Below are positions 1 through 8,321 of a stretch of 32,877 nt of DNA, in pieces. The first letter of the stretch is position 1, and the number at the start of each line of letters is the position of its first letter. The translations under genes were made by a program, and so were the position numbers. The notes under the pieces are model-generated. The model searched no databases and was not told where the DNA came from. It saw only the letters and a list, made by a program, of their open reading frames with translations. Source of the stretch: Bacillota bacterium (GTDB lineage: Bacteria; Bacillota; Clostridia; Monoglobales; Firm-18); NCBI GenBank assembly GCA_023228885.1, contig JALOAJ010000027.1:1-32877 (forward strand). The letters are read 5' to 3'.

Positions 1-46
1 GCATAATTATTTTCAACCCCTTGTTACGACTGACTTTTATGCTTCT

Positions 47-75
47 ATTATATCATTTTTTGTTACAAAATTCAA
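47..75 (-). promoter_or_regulatory. Sigma-A-type promoter for a gene off the left edge
   Basis: On the minus strand TTGAAT (70-75) is separated by exactly 17 nt from TATAAT (47-52). It lies after the ftsZ terminator, so it should drive the next minus-strand gene, whose start would be at or beyond position 4; AAGGGG near 17-22 could be its ribosome binding site. In Bacillus and many Clostridia the gene after ftsZ is often spoIIGA, but none of that coding sequence is visible here. Confidence 0.55.
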
Positions 76-79
76 CATT

Positions 80-108
80 TTTACAACAAAAATCCGCCTT
101 GCGGCGGA
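80..108 (-). terminator. Rho-independent terminator after ftsZ
   Basis: On the minus strand a 6-bp G+C-rich stem, TCCGCC / GGCGGA with loop GCAA (93-108), is followed by TTTTTGTTGT. This is a standard intrinsic terminator about 45 nt beyond the ftsZ stop codon. Confidence 0.8.
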
Positions 109-125
109 CCTTTGTCTACAGTCTG

Positions 126-155
126 AAGTGCGCAGTTTGCGCACTTTTAATTTTT
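126..155 (+). terminator. Second hairpin next to the ftsZ stop
   Basis: A perfect 9-bp inverted repeat AAGTGCGCA / TGCGCACTT (126-134 and 138-146) is followed on the plus strand by a T-rich run. It lies immediately beyond the ftsZ stop. On the minus strand it has no T-run, so it may stop plus-strand read-through or protect the ftsZ mRNA 3' end. Confidence 0.4.
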
Positions 156-1230
156 AAAGTTTTTTATTTTTTAAAAAGGGCGGGATATCTACATCATCAT
201 CTTCCAACAGTTTTTGAATTGTAATTGTATCTTCTGCCCCCGATTCACTTGCAGCTTTTGCAATAGGAGCAAATTTATTTGAAATTTCATTATCAAAACC
301 TGTTGCCACAACCGTTATTTCAAGCTCATCGCCAAGCGATTCTTTTATCGATGCGCCAAATATGAACTCGGCATCAACATCGGCAAGCTCTTGAACAATT
401 TCGCTTGCTTTCCCGATTTCAAGCATACCCATATCGCTGCCGCCCGAAATGTTAAGTAAAATTCCTTTTGCACCTTCTATGGATGTTTCCAAAAGCGGGC
501 TGTTAATAGCCATTCTGGTGGCTTCCTCCGCCCTGTTTTTGCCGCTTGCACGACCCACGCCCATATGTGCAAAGCCGGTGTTTTTCATAACCCTTTTAAC
601 ATCCGCAAAGTCAAGATTAATAAGCCCCGGAACAACTATCAATTCTGAAATCCCTTGCACACCGTGTTTTAGCACATCATCCGCAAGTTTAAACGCCTCT
701 AACACGCCCAAATCATCTTCAAGCAGCTTGTCGTTTGGTATAATAACAAGCGCGTCACAGCTTTCTTTAAGCTCTATTATACCTGTTTCCGCCTGCAACA
801 TTCTCTTTTTACCCTCAAAGGTAAATGGCTTTGTAACAATTGCAACGGTAAGAATGCCAAGCTCTTTTGCCACGCTTGCAATAACGGGCGCCGCACCTGT
901 TCCTGTTCCGCCGCCCATTCCCGCAGTAACAAAAACCATGTCTGCACCGCGAATTGACTGGGCTATATCATCGCGGCTTTCTTCCGCCGCTTTTTTGCCA
1001 ACCTCCGGGTCGGCACCGGCGCCTAAGCCGCGCGTTAATTTTTCACCTATCTGGATTATATTTTGGGCATTACTGCCCTTTAAGGCCTGTCTGTCAGTAT
1101 TTATCGATATGAACTCAATGGCCTGTAAACCAACCTCAATCATTCTGTTAACGGCATTGTTCCCGCCGCCACCCACTCCAACAACTTTTATATGAGCCAC
1201 TTGTTCGTTCTCTATTTCCAACTCAAACAC
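154..1230 (-). CDS. ftsZ: Cell division protein FtsZ
   Basis: Tubulin-like GTPase that polymerises into the cytoplasmic Z-ring and recruits the divisome. The 358-residue product has the N-terminal GTP-binding glycines (GVGGGGNNAV, about 18-27), the tubulin signature GGGTGTG at 106-112 and the T7 loop NLDFAD at 205-210, which completes the GTPase site of the neighbouring subunit. The C-terminal tail DIPPFL is the conserved peptide that binds membrane anchors and regulators, and the linker before it is short. The start is GTG, preceded by AAGGAGG about 8 nt upstream. It is the last gene of a division cluster on this strand, 107 nt after sbp, with its own promoter and a terminator. No ftsA lies beside it; SepF or a distant FtsA would be needed for membrane anchoring. 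Confidence 0.98.
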   Translation of the reverse strand: MFELEIENEQVAHIKVVGVGGGGNNAVNRMIEVGLQAIEFISINTDRQALKGSNAQNIIQIGEKLTRGLGAGADPEVGKKAAEESRDDIAQSIRGADMVFVTAGMGGGTGTGAAPVIASVAKELGILTVAIVTKPFTFEGKKRMLQAETGIIELKESCDALVIIPNDKLLEDDLGVLEAFKLADDVLKHGVQGISELIVVPGLINLDFADVKRVMKNTGFAHMGVGRASGKNRAEEATRMAINSPLLETSIEGAKGILLNISGGSDMGMLEIGKASEIVQELADVDAEFIFGASIKESLGDELEITVVATGFDNEISNKFAPIAKAASESGAEDTITIQKLLEDDDVDIPPFLKNKKL

Positions 1231-1278
1231 GGAGCAATCCTCCTTTTTCGCAAGTAATAATTAAAAATCCTTTTATCT

Positions 1279-1307
1279 ATTATATCGGATAATATGATAT
1301 TTGTAAA
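1279..1307 (-). promoter_or_regulatory. Sigma-A-type promoter of ftsZ
   Basis: On the minus strand TTTACA (1302-1307) is followed after exactly 17 nt by a perfect TATAAT (1279-1284) in the gap between sbp and ftsZ. This would let ftsZ be transcribed independently of the upstream murA-ftsQ-DUF881-sbp genes. Confidence 0.7.
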
Positions 1308-1337
1308 GCAATAAAAGTAAAAATGTTGCCAAAAGAG

Positions 1338-1697
1338 CTATTGTTTTTTTAAAGGCACATCGGGAAGGTATCGGTTCAACAAAAACCGACGAATTACAGC
1401 AAAGTTCTGCATTAATCTTGTTCCGAAAACAATGATTGCCGCCAAATAAATATCAACATCCAAAAGCTTTCCGATATAAGTAAGCATTATTGCAAGCGCC
1501 GCATTGCCAAAAAAGCCAGTAATAAAAACCTTTATTTTGAAATTGCTGTTTATCGTTGCCGCAAAGCCGCCAAAAACCGAGTCAAGACCGGCAAGAATTG
1601 CTATTGCTATGTAGGGGGTAGTTGCCGGCGAAAGACCGGACGGCATAAAAAGCCCGATTGAAACGCCTATAAGCAGCGAAAGTATTATTATAAGCAT
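1338..1697 (-). CDS. sbp: Small basic membrane protein (Sbp, DUF1290)
   Basis: Small integral membrane protein of the Sbp/DUF1290 family, found beside ftsQ/divIB and DUF881 genes in Bacillota. Its biochemical role is not established; the location implies a link to division or wall synthesis. The 119 residues contain about three hydrophobic segments (1-20, 28-50 and 58-85) and a basic C-terminus (RRFLLNRYLPDVPLKKQ), matching the family's size and charge. The ATG is preceded by GGAGG at 9 nt inside the end of DUF881. Only 3 nt separate the two genes, so they are cotranscribed and probably translationally coupled. Confidence 0.9.
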   Translation of the reverse strand: MLIIILSLLIGVSIGLFMPSGLSPATTPYIAIAILAGLDSVFGGFAATINSNFKIKVFITGFFGNAALAIMLTYIGKLLDVDIYLAAIIVFGTRLMQNFAVIRRFLLNRYLPDVPLKKQ

Positions 1698-1700
1698 AAT

Positions 1701-2441
1701 TTATTCCGCCTCCTTAGCCGGTGATAGTTGCAAAGGAAAAGCATACTTGAACAGTATATTCCCCTTATACGCATTTACAGTAACCTTGCTTGCTTTTTTT
1801 ATTGTTATGCCTATTCCGTAGCCGCGAAGGGTGTCGTAAACCCCATCGCGCATTAACAGGGCGTTTTCCATGTTGGCGGAATCGCCGATTGCTATAATTT
1901 CATAAGGGTCGGCATGCCTGTTGTTATTAACGCTTACCGTTGAACCCGCACAACGAATTTCCGATGTTGAAATCAACCGTTCGCCGTTTAGCGAAATCGC
2001 CTCGGCGCCTGCGTCGCGAAGCTCATTAATAAGCCATAGAATATCGGTATCATGAACAATATAAAGGCTTGGGTCAATATTCCCCGTGTTTGGCCCCGAA
2101 CTATCGCGCAATGTAACGATAACGCCCGGCCCCTCAACGGTTGTAAGCCCCGCAAGCACTTCCGCCCTTTCAAGCTGTTTTGCAAGCACCTTTGAATAAT
2201 CACTGCTTTTTGCCGCCTCGCCTTTAAATTCTTCAAGGTCGCTGCTAAGCTCCAAAATTTGTTCGTAAAGGTTTGTGGTGCGTTCCCGTTCGACACGAAG
2301 TTGTTGTTGTAAATCCGCCGCACGCGCCGTATCGGCATTGTTAGCCCTATTATAGCTAACGCTTCTTATTTGCAATGTTATGGCAAACGCCATAATAAGG
2401 CAAACAAGGCCAATTGCAATTTGAGCATGAGTTTTTTTCAT
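1701..2441 (-). CDS. DUF881 family protein
   Basis: Member of the DUF881 family (YlxW/YlxX-like) that accompanies divIB and sbp in Bacillota division clusters; function unknown. The 246-residue protein has a short cytoplasmic N-terminus (MKKTHAQ), one transmembrane helix (about 8-24), a coiled-coil stretch (about 35-80, rich in E/R/L heptads) and a compact extracytoplasmic domain containing GPGVIVTLRDSSG and the family-typical INELRDAGAEAISLNGERL. The ATG at 2441 was chosen because AAGGAA lies 12 nt upstream; the frame stays open another 43 codons, but those overlap the end of ftsQ in another frame and read as an artefact. Single-pass topology with a periplasm-facing domain fits a divisome accessory role, which is inference. 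Confidence 0.9.
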   Translation of the reverse strand: MKKTHAQIAIGLVCLIMAFAITLQIRSVSYNRANNADTARAADLQQQLRVERERTTNLYEQILELSSDLEEFKGEAAKSSDYSKVLAKQLERAEVLAGLTTVEGPGVIVTLRDSSGPNTGNIDPSLYIVHDTDILWLINELRDAGAEAISLNGERLISTSEIRCAGSTVSVNNNRHADPYEIIAIGDSANMENALLMRDGVYDTLRGYGIGITIKKASKVTVNAYKGNILFKYAFPLQLSPAKEAE

Positions 2442-2523
2442 AGATGCTGTGTTCCTTTCTAAAATATTATATGGCACAGAACGGTCGAAATCATAGTATT
2501 CGCACCATTCCACATACCTTTCG

Positions 2524-3315
2524 CTACTTTCTTTCTCTGTAAACAAACCCGTATTTCGGATTGCTGACATCTAAATAACCTCTGGGGTTATCGCCAAGCT
2601 TTTCAACTATTGTTTTTATTGCAAAGCCCATTTTATAATCCAAATCTTCCGCTTTACCTACTAAAATCTCAAGAGCATCATTGTAGAAAAGAGTTAGCAT
2701 GTCATCGCTTAATATGTCAACTGTGGTTATTATACCGATTAAATCGGTATCGGTCAATGTTTTAAATAACTCCTTGAGCGCCTTGTTTTTACCTTCTCCA
2801 TCGCTTTGTAATTTTTTGCCCGCCTCAAAGGTGATAATGCCGGTGTTTAAAATCAACGGCAGCCCCTCTTTTCGAATGCTTGAATATTCAAGCATTTTAC
2901 ATTCTTCATCTATGTAAACATAACCTTCGCCAAGCGGCAAGTTTCCGAAAGCTTTGCACTCGCTCACCGATATTTTTACAACATTGGGAAACTTTCGCTT
3001 TATAACGGCTTTTCTGACATAAGCAATGTCTTCAACTTTTTTGGCGGCTTTTTTAATGTTTGTACGAAAAATATTAAAATCATAGCCGATACCGGAGGCG
3101 GTTATAATTTCATCTTTTGAAACAATCTCTCCTGTATCGCACGAAATTTCTTTGATGTTAAATATCGGCGCCAAATGCAAAAACAGCGCAAAACAAAACA
3201 GCAAAAAGGTAAAAAACAAAATCTTTCTTTTTAGACGGTTTCGCCGTATCCGTTTTTTGTAATCCTTTACACGAACGAGCCTTCCGTCAGATGTTGTCTT
3301 GCTGACATAACCCAT
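2524..3315 (-). CDS. ftsQ: Cell division protein FtsQ/DivIB
   Basis: Bitopic divisome protein that works with FtsL/DivIC and FtsB-like partners in septal peptidoglycan synthesis. The 263-residue product has a basic cytoplasmic tail (YKKRIRRNRLKRK), one transmembrane helix (about 30-50), then a POTRA-type domain starting FNIKEISCDTGEIVSKDEI and the beta domain (RKFPNVVKISVSECKAFGNLP; then YVYIDEECKMLEYS). The C-terminus GYLDVSNPKYGFVYRERK is typical of the family. The ATG at 3315 is 11 nt after AGGAG; an in-frame GTG at 3327 overlaps that ribosome binding site and is less likely. It lies 24 nt after murA and 82 nt before DUF881. Confidence 0.92.
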   Translation of the reverse strand: MGYVSKTTSDGRLVRVKDYKKRIRRNRLKRKILFFTFLLFCFALFLHLAPIFNIKEISCDTGEIVSKDEIITASGIGYDFNIFRTNIKKAAKKVEDIAYVRKAVIKRKFPNVVKISVSECKAFGNLPLGEGYVYIDEECKMLEYSSIRKEGLPLILNTGIITFEAGKKLQSDGEGKNKALKELFKTLTDTDLIGIITTVDILSDDMLTLFYNDALEILVGKAEDLDYKMGFAIKTIVEKLGDNPRGYLDVSNPKYGFVYRERK

Positions 3316-3339
3316 ATTTGATAACACTCCTGTATAAGG

Positions 3340-4593
3340 TCAATCCACCCTTTTAATTTTTGCTCCAAGTTTTGAAAGGCTTTTTTCAAAACTTTCATAG
3401 CCTCGGTCAAGGTGATGCATTCCGTCAACTTCTGTAATGCCATCGGCATTTAACCCCGCAATTACAAGGGCTGCCGCCCCTCTCAAATCGGTTGCGGATA
3501 TTTTAGCGCCCGATAAGCGCTCCACCCCGCGTGTAACAGCAATGCGCCCATCAACCTTAATATCGGCGCCCATTCTATTTAGCTCCGCCACATGCTTAAA
3601 ACGGTTTTCAAACATATTTTCGGCTATAATGCTTGTTCCGGATGCAACGGACAGCACCGCCATAAGGGGCGATTGCGCGTCTGTCGGAAAACCGGGGTAC
3701 GGCAGGGTGCGCACAAAATCAACCGGAAGGGGGCGTTTCGGCGCTTTTATAGTAATTGCGTTTGCCTCCTGTTGAAGCTTACACCCACATTCACGCAATA
3801 CCGAACACACGGATGAAATGTGCGACGGAATTAAATTGTTAACCGTAACATATCCGCCTGTTATAGCCGCTGCGGATAAATATGTTGCGGCAACAATCCT
3901 GTCCGGTATGGCACGATACTCAACGCTCGAAAGTTTATCTACACCGTTAATGGTGATTATCGATGAACCCGCACCTCTGATTTTTGCTCCCATTTTATTT
4001 AAAAAGTTTTGCAAATCAACAATCTCAGGCTCTTTTGCGGCATTATTTATTGTTGTGACTCCCTTTGCAAGCGAAGCAACCAGCATTATGTTTTCCGTTG
4101 CGCCCACGCTCGGAAAGTCAAGATGTATATCTCCGCAGGCAATTTTATCAACGCTGCATGATATATATCCATGGGATTCATCAATTTTAATACCAAGTTG
4201 GCGAAATGCCTTGATGTGTAAATCTATCGGTCGGGGACCGAGCTCACAGCCGCCGGGCATTGATATTGTAGCTTTTCTGCACCGGGAAATTATTGCACCC
4301 AAAAAAATTATAGATGAACGCATTTCCCTCATCAGCTTTTCCGGTATGTAATGAGTGAAAATATTTTCTGAGTTGATAATCACCGTATTATTCTGCCAGC
4401 TTACTTTACAGCCTAAACCCCTTAAAATTTCGATTGATGAAGCAACGTCTTTAAGCTTGGGACAGTCGTGAATAACACTAATTCCGTTGCCTAAAACAGT
4501 AGCGGCAAGAATCGGCAAAACAGCGTTTTTCGAGCCGTGCACCTCTACCTTTCCTTCCAGCCTTTTACCGCCTTCGATAACCATTCTGCTCAT
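3340..4593 (-). CDS. murA: UDP-N-acetylglucosamine 1-carboxyvinyltransferase MurA
   Basis: Catalyses the first committed step of peptidoglycan synthesis in the cytoplasm, transfer of enolpyruvate from PEP to UDP-GlcNAc; it is the target of fosfomycin. The 417 residues match the usual family length. GSKNAVLPI near the N-terminus holds the catalytic lysine (K22), and PGGCELGPRPIDLH holds the fosfomycin-binding cysteine at about residue 116, so a sensitive-type active site is present. The ATG at 4593 has AGAGGA 9 nt upstream; an upstream in-frame extension to 4641 has no ribosome binding site. The gene heads the murA-ftsQ-DUF881-sbp-ftsZ run, 121 nt downstream of the PBP gene. Clostridia often carry two MurA paralogs, so this may be one of two. 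Confidence 0.96.
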   Translation of the reverse strand: MSRMVIEGGKRLEGKVEVHGSKNAVLPILAATVLGNGISVIHDCPKLKDVASSIEILRGLGCKVSWQNNTVIINSENIFTHYIPEKLMREMRSSIIFLGAIISRCRKATISMPGGCELGPRPIDLHIKAFRQLGIKIDESHGYISCSVDKIACGDIHLDFPSVGATENIMLVASLAKGVTTINNAAKEPEIVDLQNFLNKMGAKIRGAGSSIITINGVDKLSSVEYRAIPDRIVAATYLSAAAITGGYVTVNNLIPSHISSVCSVLRECGCKLQQEANAITIKAPKRPLPVDFVRTLPYPGFPTDAQSPLMAVLSVASGTSIIAENMFENRFKHVAELNRMGADIKVDGRIAVTRGVERLSGAKISATDLRGAAALVIAGLNADGITEVDGMHHLDRGYESFEKSLSKLGAKIKRVD

Positions 4594-4714
4594 TATTACT
4601 ATCAATCCTCTCCGTATTCTTTGCACTAACATAATATGCATAAAAAAATACGAAGGTGAATTTAAAGGTTGGCTAAATTATTTATGGCATTTGCAAACAT
4701 TTTTACACGATTAT

Positions 4715-6880
4715 TTAAACATTAGGCTCTCCCAAATCAACGGGCGGAGCTTTTTGGGGGTTTTGCTCGGGTTTTTCGGTTTTCGGAGCCTCTTGAACTT
4801 CAACCTCGGCGGCGGCGTCATCGTCTTCATTTTCATCTTCATCTTGGTCTTCTGTTTCTTCCGGCAAATGCTCGTCACAAACTGAATACGGCTGCGTGCC
4901 CGCTTTAAAATAACTGGTTCGTATACTTGTGCAGCGTTCACCGGGTAATTTTCCGCTTTGTATGCAATAGCTTGCCGAAACTACGCCGGATGCGGGTGTG
5001 AAAGCTTTTGATGCAAGGTTTTTCTCGGAATGCACCTGTTGCATAACCTTTTTCCAAACAGGTATGCAAGGATTGCCGCTAAAAAATGCAATAGAGCGCG
5101 GGCTGTCACAGCCAACCCACACCGTTGCAGCATAATACGGCGTAAACCCAACAAACCATCTGTCAACGTCGTTATCGGTTGTTCCTGTTTTTCCGGCTGT
5201 TGCATATGACGAGTTAAACCGCGCCGAAGCGCCTGTTCCGTAGTCTACAACACCCTTTAACATATTTGCCATAATTGCGGCTGTTTGTTCCGACATAGCC
5301 TTGTGGTTTTGTTTTTTATTTTCCATTATAAGCCTGCCCGCGCTGTCAAAAACTTTTGTGTAGGTAATCGGTTTTATATAAATGCCCCTGTTGGCAAATG
5401 TAGCGTAAGCCGCAGTAAGTTCAAGCGGCGAAATGCCTTTTGAAAGCCCCCCCAAAGCAAGCGCAAGGTTGTTATCGGTTTTGGATAAAGATGTGATCCC
5501 CAAATTGTTTTGCAAAAAGTTGCAAGCAACATTTGCGCCCATTTTTTCGAGCACCTGAACCGGTATGGTGTTAATTGAAATTTCCAAGGCATAATTTATT
5601 GCAACGGGTCCTTTAAATTCAGCATAATAATTTCGGGGTGACCATGTGCCGTAAGTTACCGCTTTATCGGTGTAAAGCGTTGCAGGGGTGATAATGTTAT
5701 TTTCGACCGCCGGCGCATATACAGCAATGGGTTTTATTGCCGAGCCCGGTTGCCGATAAGATTGCACCGCACGGTTTAGCGTTCGGCTTGCCGTCTTTTC
5801 GCCACGACCGCCGACAATCCCTTTTATTTCACCGCTTTGCGGCTGAATAACCACCATGGCCGATTCGGGGAATATGCCGACAGGCGCTTGTTGAAAGCTT
5901 GACGGGTCGGTATATACTTTATCCATTGCGTTTTGCACAACCGGGTCAACGGTGGAATGAATTTGCAAGCCGCCCGAATAAAGCATTTTAGCGGCAACCG
6001 TTTCAGTATATCCTTTTTTGTCGCACAAGTCTTTTAAAACATCGCTAACCACCTGGTCGACAAAATATGATTGTCGGCTTTGCGCCTCTTTGCTTTTACC
6101 GATAAAAACAAGCTGCTCCGCCACGGCGTTATCGTGAGTTTGCTCGTCTATTATGCCAAGCTGGAGCATTTTGGCAAGAATCAGCTCTTGCTTTTCTTTG
6201 TTGTTTTCAGGGTGCATTACCGGGTCATATTTAGACGGGTATTGCGTGATGCCCGCAATAGCGGCGCATTCCGCAAGGGATAGCTCCCCTATATCCTTAC
6301 CGAAATAAAAGTCGGCGGCGCTGCCAACACCGTAGCAGCCTTGGCTTAGATAAATGGTATTTATATAAAGCTCTAAAATCTGGCTCTTGGTCAGTCTGTT
6401 TTCAAGGCTTATCGCACGCACAATTTCTTTTATTTTGCGTGTTGGCTTAACTTCCTTATCACCGGTAACATTTTTAACAAGCTGCTGCGTAATGGTGCTT
6501 GCGCCCCGACCGTTTCGGCGTAAAATATAATCAAAAACCGCCTTTGCGGTACTTTTTATATCAAAGCCGTTATGCTTGTAAAAGCGCTCATCTTCAATTG
6601 CTACAAAGGCTTTACCCAAATACTCGGGTGTGTCGGCAATATCAACCCAAACACGATTTTCCTCACCGTAAAGACGCTCATACTCAACCTGATTGCCTGT
6701 TTTTTCATCGGTATAATAAACAAAGGAGGTGGCATTTAATGAAAGTTCGTCAATGTTTAAATCTTTGGAGGAACCCATAAAGCCCAAAAAAGCGCCGCCC
6801 ATAATACCCAAGGCGGCAATTATGCCAACTAAGGTAATTCCTACGAACACCTTTAAAAACAACTTTGCAGTATCGGACAT
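4715..6880 (-). CDS. Class A penicillin-binding protein (PBP1A-like)
   Basis: Bifunctional peptidoglycan synthase acting outside the membrane: glycosyltransferase (GT51) polymerises lipid II and transpeptidase crosslinks the strands. After a transmembrane helix (about 8-37), GT51 motifs appear in order: EDERFYKHNG (catalytic E96), GASTITQQLVKN, then the RKIKEI region. Transpeptidase motifs follow: SAIK in RQPGSAIKPI, SIN, and KTGTT. The C-terminal 45 residues are strongly acidic (runs of E and D) and then proline-rich, a disordered tail. The ATG at 6880 has AAGGA 12 nt upstream; the alternative ATG at 6892 overlaps that site. It lies directly upstream of murA on the same strand and diverges from the BofC-like gene. 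Confidence 0.95.
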   Translation of the reverse strand: MSDTAKLFLKVFVGITLVGIIAALGIMGGAFLGFMGSSKDLNIDELSLNATSFVYYTDEKTGNQVEYERLYGEENRVWVDIADTPEYLGKAFVAIEDERFYKHNGFDIKSTAKAVFDYILRRNGRGASTITQQLVKNVTGDKEVKPTRKIKEIVRAISLENRLTKSQILELYINTIYLSQGCYGVGSAADFYFGKDIGELSLAECAAIAGITQYPSKYDPVMHPENNKEKQELILAKMLQLGIIDEQTHDNAVAEQLVFIGKSKEAQSRQSYFVDQVVSDVLKDLCDKKGYTETVAAKMLYSGGLQIHSTVDPVVQNAMDKVYTDPSSFQQAPVGIFPESAMVVIQPQSGEIKGIVGGRGEKTASRTLNRAVQSYRQPGSAIKPIAVYAPAVENNIITPATLYTDKAVTYGTWSPRNYYAEFKGPVAINYALEISINTIPVQVLEKMGANVACNFLQNNLGITSLSKTDNNLALALGGLSKGISPLELTAAYATFANRGIYIKPITYTKVFDSAGRLIMENKKQNHKAMSEQTAAIMANMLKGVVDYGTGASARFNSSYATAGKTGTTDNDVDRWFVGFTPYYAATVWVGCDSPRSIAFFSGNPCIPVWKKVMQQVHSEKNLASKAFTPASGVVSASYCIQSGKLPGERCTSIRTSYFKAGTQPYSVCDEHLPEETEDQDEDENEDDDAAAEVEVQEAPKTEKPEQNPQKAPPVDLGEPNV

Positions 6881-6959
6881 TTTTATAACCATTCCTTTCC
6901 CAAAAGAAGGGTAATTTATCGTATAAAAGCTTATATCGTTTTAAAAAACATAAAAAAAT

Positions 6960-6989
6960 GAATATTTTTACCTGTATAGTGGAATAATA
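6960..6989 (+). promoter_or_regulatory. Forespore (sigma-G/F-type) promoter of the BofC-like gene
   Basis: GAATA (6960-6964) is followed after 18 nt by AATAATA (6983-6989). The sigma-G consensus is GHATR-N18-CATWHTA, so only the first base of the -10 departs from it. No good TTGACA-type -35 is present at the expected place. The position, 20 nt before the GTG-proximal leader of the BofC-like gene at 7009, fits. Confidence 0.5.
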
Positions 6990-7008
6990 CCCTAAAAGGG
7001 GGATTGCC

Positions 7009-7329
7009 ATGCAGTACAAAAAACATTTTTTAGTTATCGGAGCGGTAATTTTTGCAATGTTTTATTCTGCCACTCTTTTTGCAATCGGAATGCATTGCGG
7101 CATCGATATAAAAGGCAAAGCAGAACAAACAGAACCTGCCGCACTCTACACCGTTAAAGAATATAACGGCAAAATTGCAGTATTTGAGTTTGGCAGTACA
7201 ACGCCGCAAAGGATATTAGACATTGACGTTTCAACCCTTCGGCAGTATGACCGACTTCGTTTTTTAAACGGCGTAACTCTAAATTCCCCATACGAGCTTT
7301 CGCTGATGTTAGAGGATTTTGGCAGTTAG
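7009..7329 (+). CDS. BofC C-terminal-domain-like protein
   Basis: Small exported or membrane-anchored protein of 106 residues. It has an N-terminal hydrophobic segment (about 7-27) and then a compact domain reading YTVKEYNGKIAVFEF, then ILDIDVSTLRQYDRLRFLNG, ending in YELSLMLEDFGS. This pattern (vkEyNGkiavf, di.vssLp..Dr, EL..lLEDf) is that of the BofC C-terminal domain. In B. subtilis BofC is made in the forespore and acts in the intermembrane space on the SpoIVB checkpoint for pro-sigma-K processing. The N-terminal BofC domain is lacking, as is common for short clostridial homologs. GGGGGA lies about 6 nt before the ATG, and a sigma-G-like promoter lies just upstream. The family call is by eye and the role inferred. 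Confidence 0.65.
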   Translation: MQYKKHFLVIGAVIFAMFYSATLFAIGMHCGIDIKGKAEQTEPAALYTVKEYNGKIAVFEFGSTTPQRILDIDVSTLRQYDRLRFLNGVTLNSPYELSLMLEDFGS

Positions 7330-7394
7330 ACATGTTTTATCTTTTATATTATACACTATAAAATAACCTTTTTCAATAAGATAAGCTTGAATAA

Positions 7395-7423
7395 TTGACG
7401 GTTTATTGAAAATGTGTTATTAT
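7395..7423 (+). promoter_or_regulatory. Sigma-A-type promoter of the DUF624 gene
   Basis: TTGACG (7395-7400), a 17-nt spacer, then TATTAT (7418-7423). It ends about 30 nt before the start codon of the DUF624 gene. Confidence 0.7.
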
Positions 7424-7454
7424 TGTAAAGAAGATTGAGTAATGGGGGGATACA

Positions 7455-8276
7455 ATGGCGGGGTTTTTTGGGTTTTTTGATTATACAAAACCGGGTAAAG
7501 GTGTTGAAAAGGTTGATTTTGCTCCCGGCTTTAAAACCTTTTTCCAAATTTTATTTGAAAGGTTTTGGAAGCTGATTTCGTTAAACTTGCTGCATGTGTT
7601 TTGTTCAATACCGCTTATAGCGGTTTTGCTTGCCTTTGTGCCGGTTGGGGACGACTCGCTAATGCAGCTGTATAAAGTGTGCGTTATTGGTTTGTTATAC
7701 CTTTCGGTTGTGGGGGTCGCGCCGTTTATAACCGGGTTTACATATGTTTTGCGAAATTATACCGATGACAGGCATGCATGGGTTTTTAGCGATTTTTTTG
7801 AACATATCAGAAAAAACTTTAAGCAGGCGGGGCTTTTGTTTTTAATTGACAGCGCGATTGCAATTATTATTCCTTTTATTTTCAGCTTTTACACAAATAT
7901 TGCAAGCCCTGCGGTCGAGGCAAGCGAGTTTATCAAAAACATTTCGATTGTAGCAAGAACATTTGTTGCAATGTTTGCGGCGGTATATTTTATGATGCAT
8001 TTTTATATTTATCAAATTATGATTACCTTCGATATGAAGCTGCGGCAAATAATAAAAAACTCATTGATTTTTACCCTTTCACACTTGCCGAGAAACATTG
8101 GCGTTTTGGCGCTTATTGTTGTTATAGCCGGGCTCAGCTTTGGTTACAGCATAATGGTGGGCATTTTGCTGGGCATTATTATTGTTCCGACAATTATCGG
8201 CTACACCGTTAGTTTTATAGTGCAGCCTGTAATAAAAAAGCATATGATAAAACAAGAAGAACCGGAGCTGTCTTAG
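7455..8276 (+). CDS. DUF624/YesL-like membrane protein
   Basis: Integral membrane protein of 273 residues. The N-terminus (FGFFDYTKPGKGV, then FFQILFERFWKLISLNLLHV) is the hallmark of DUF624/YesL-like proteins, a family often found near carbohydrate uptake genes but with no proven function. About six hydrophobic segments are visible (near 36-60, 68-95, 120-145, 165-185, 205-230 and 232-255). GGGGGG stands 6 nt before the ATG, and a good sigma-A promoter lies upstream. No sugar ABC transporter is adjacent here, so the context does not suggest a substrate. Confidence 0.8.
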   Translation: MAGFFGFFDYTKPGKGVEKVDFAPGFKTFFQILFERFWKLISLNLLHVFCSIPLIAVLLAFVPVGDDSLMQLYKVCVIGLLYLSVVGVAPFITGFTYVLRNYTDDRHAWVFSDFFEHIRKNFKQAGLLFLIDSAIAIIIPFIFSFYTNIASPAVEASEFIKNISIVARTFVAMFAAVYFMMHFYIYQIMITFDMKLRQIIKNSLIFTLSHLPRNIGVLALIVVIAGLSFGYSIMVGILLGIIIVPTIIGYTVSFIVQPVIKKHMIKQEEPELS

Positions 8277-8321
8277 CCGATTGTATTAAAGATATAGCTT
8301 TTATAAAAAGGTGTGACAAAT

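Noticed and set aside
20..33. CCTTGTTACGACT, similar to the complement of the 16S rRNA 3' region
   Set aside because: The match stops after about 13 bases and the flanks are not rRNA; chance.
449..1195. 248-codon open frame on the plus strand opposite ftsZ
   Set aside because: Composition is a Pro/Ser/Leu-rich mirror of ftsZ, with no ribosome binding site; a shadow of a conserved gene.
2442..2570. 43-codon upstream extension of DUF881
   Set aside because: It overlaps the ftsQ end in another frame, and a ribosome binding site supports ATG 2441.
4711..4941. 76-codon Lys/Met/Pro-rich frame at the PBP 3' end
   Set aside because: A frame-shifted reading of the acidic repeat tail of the PBP gene.
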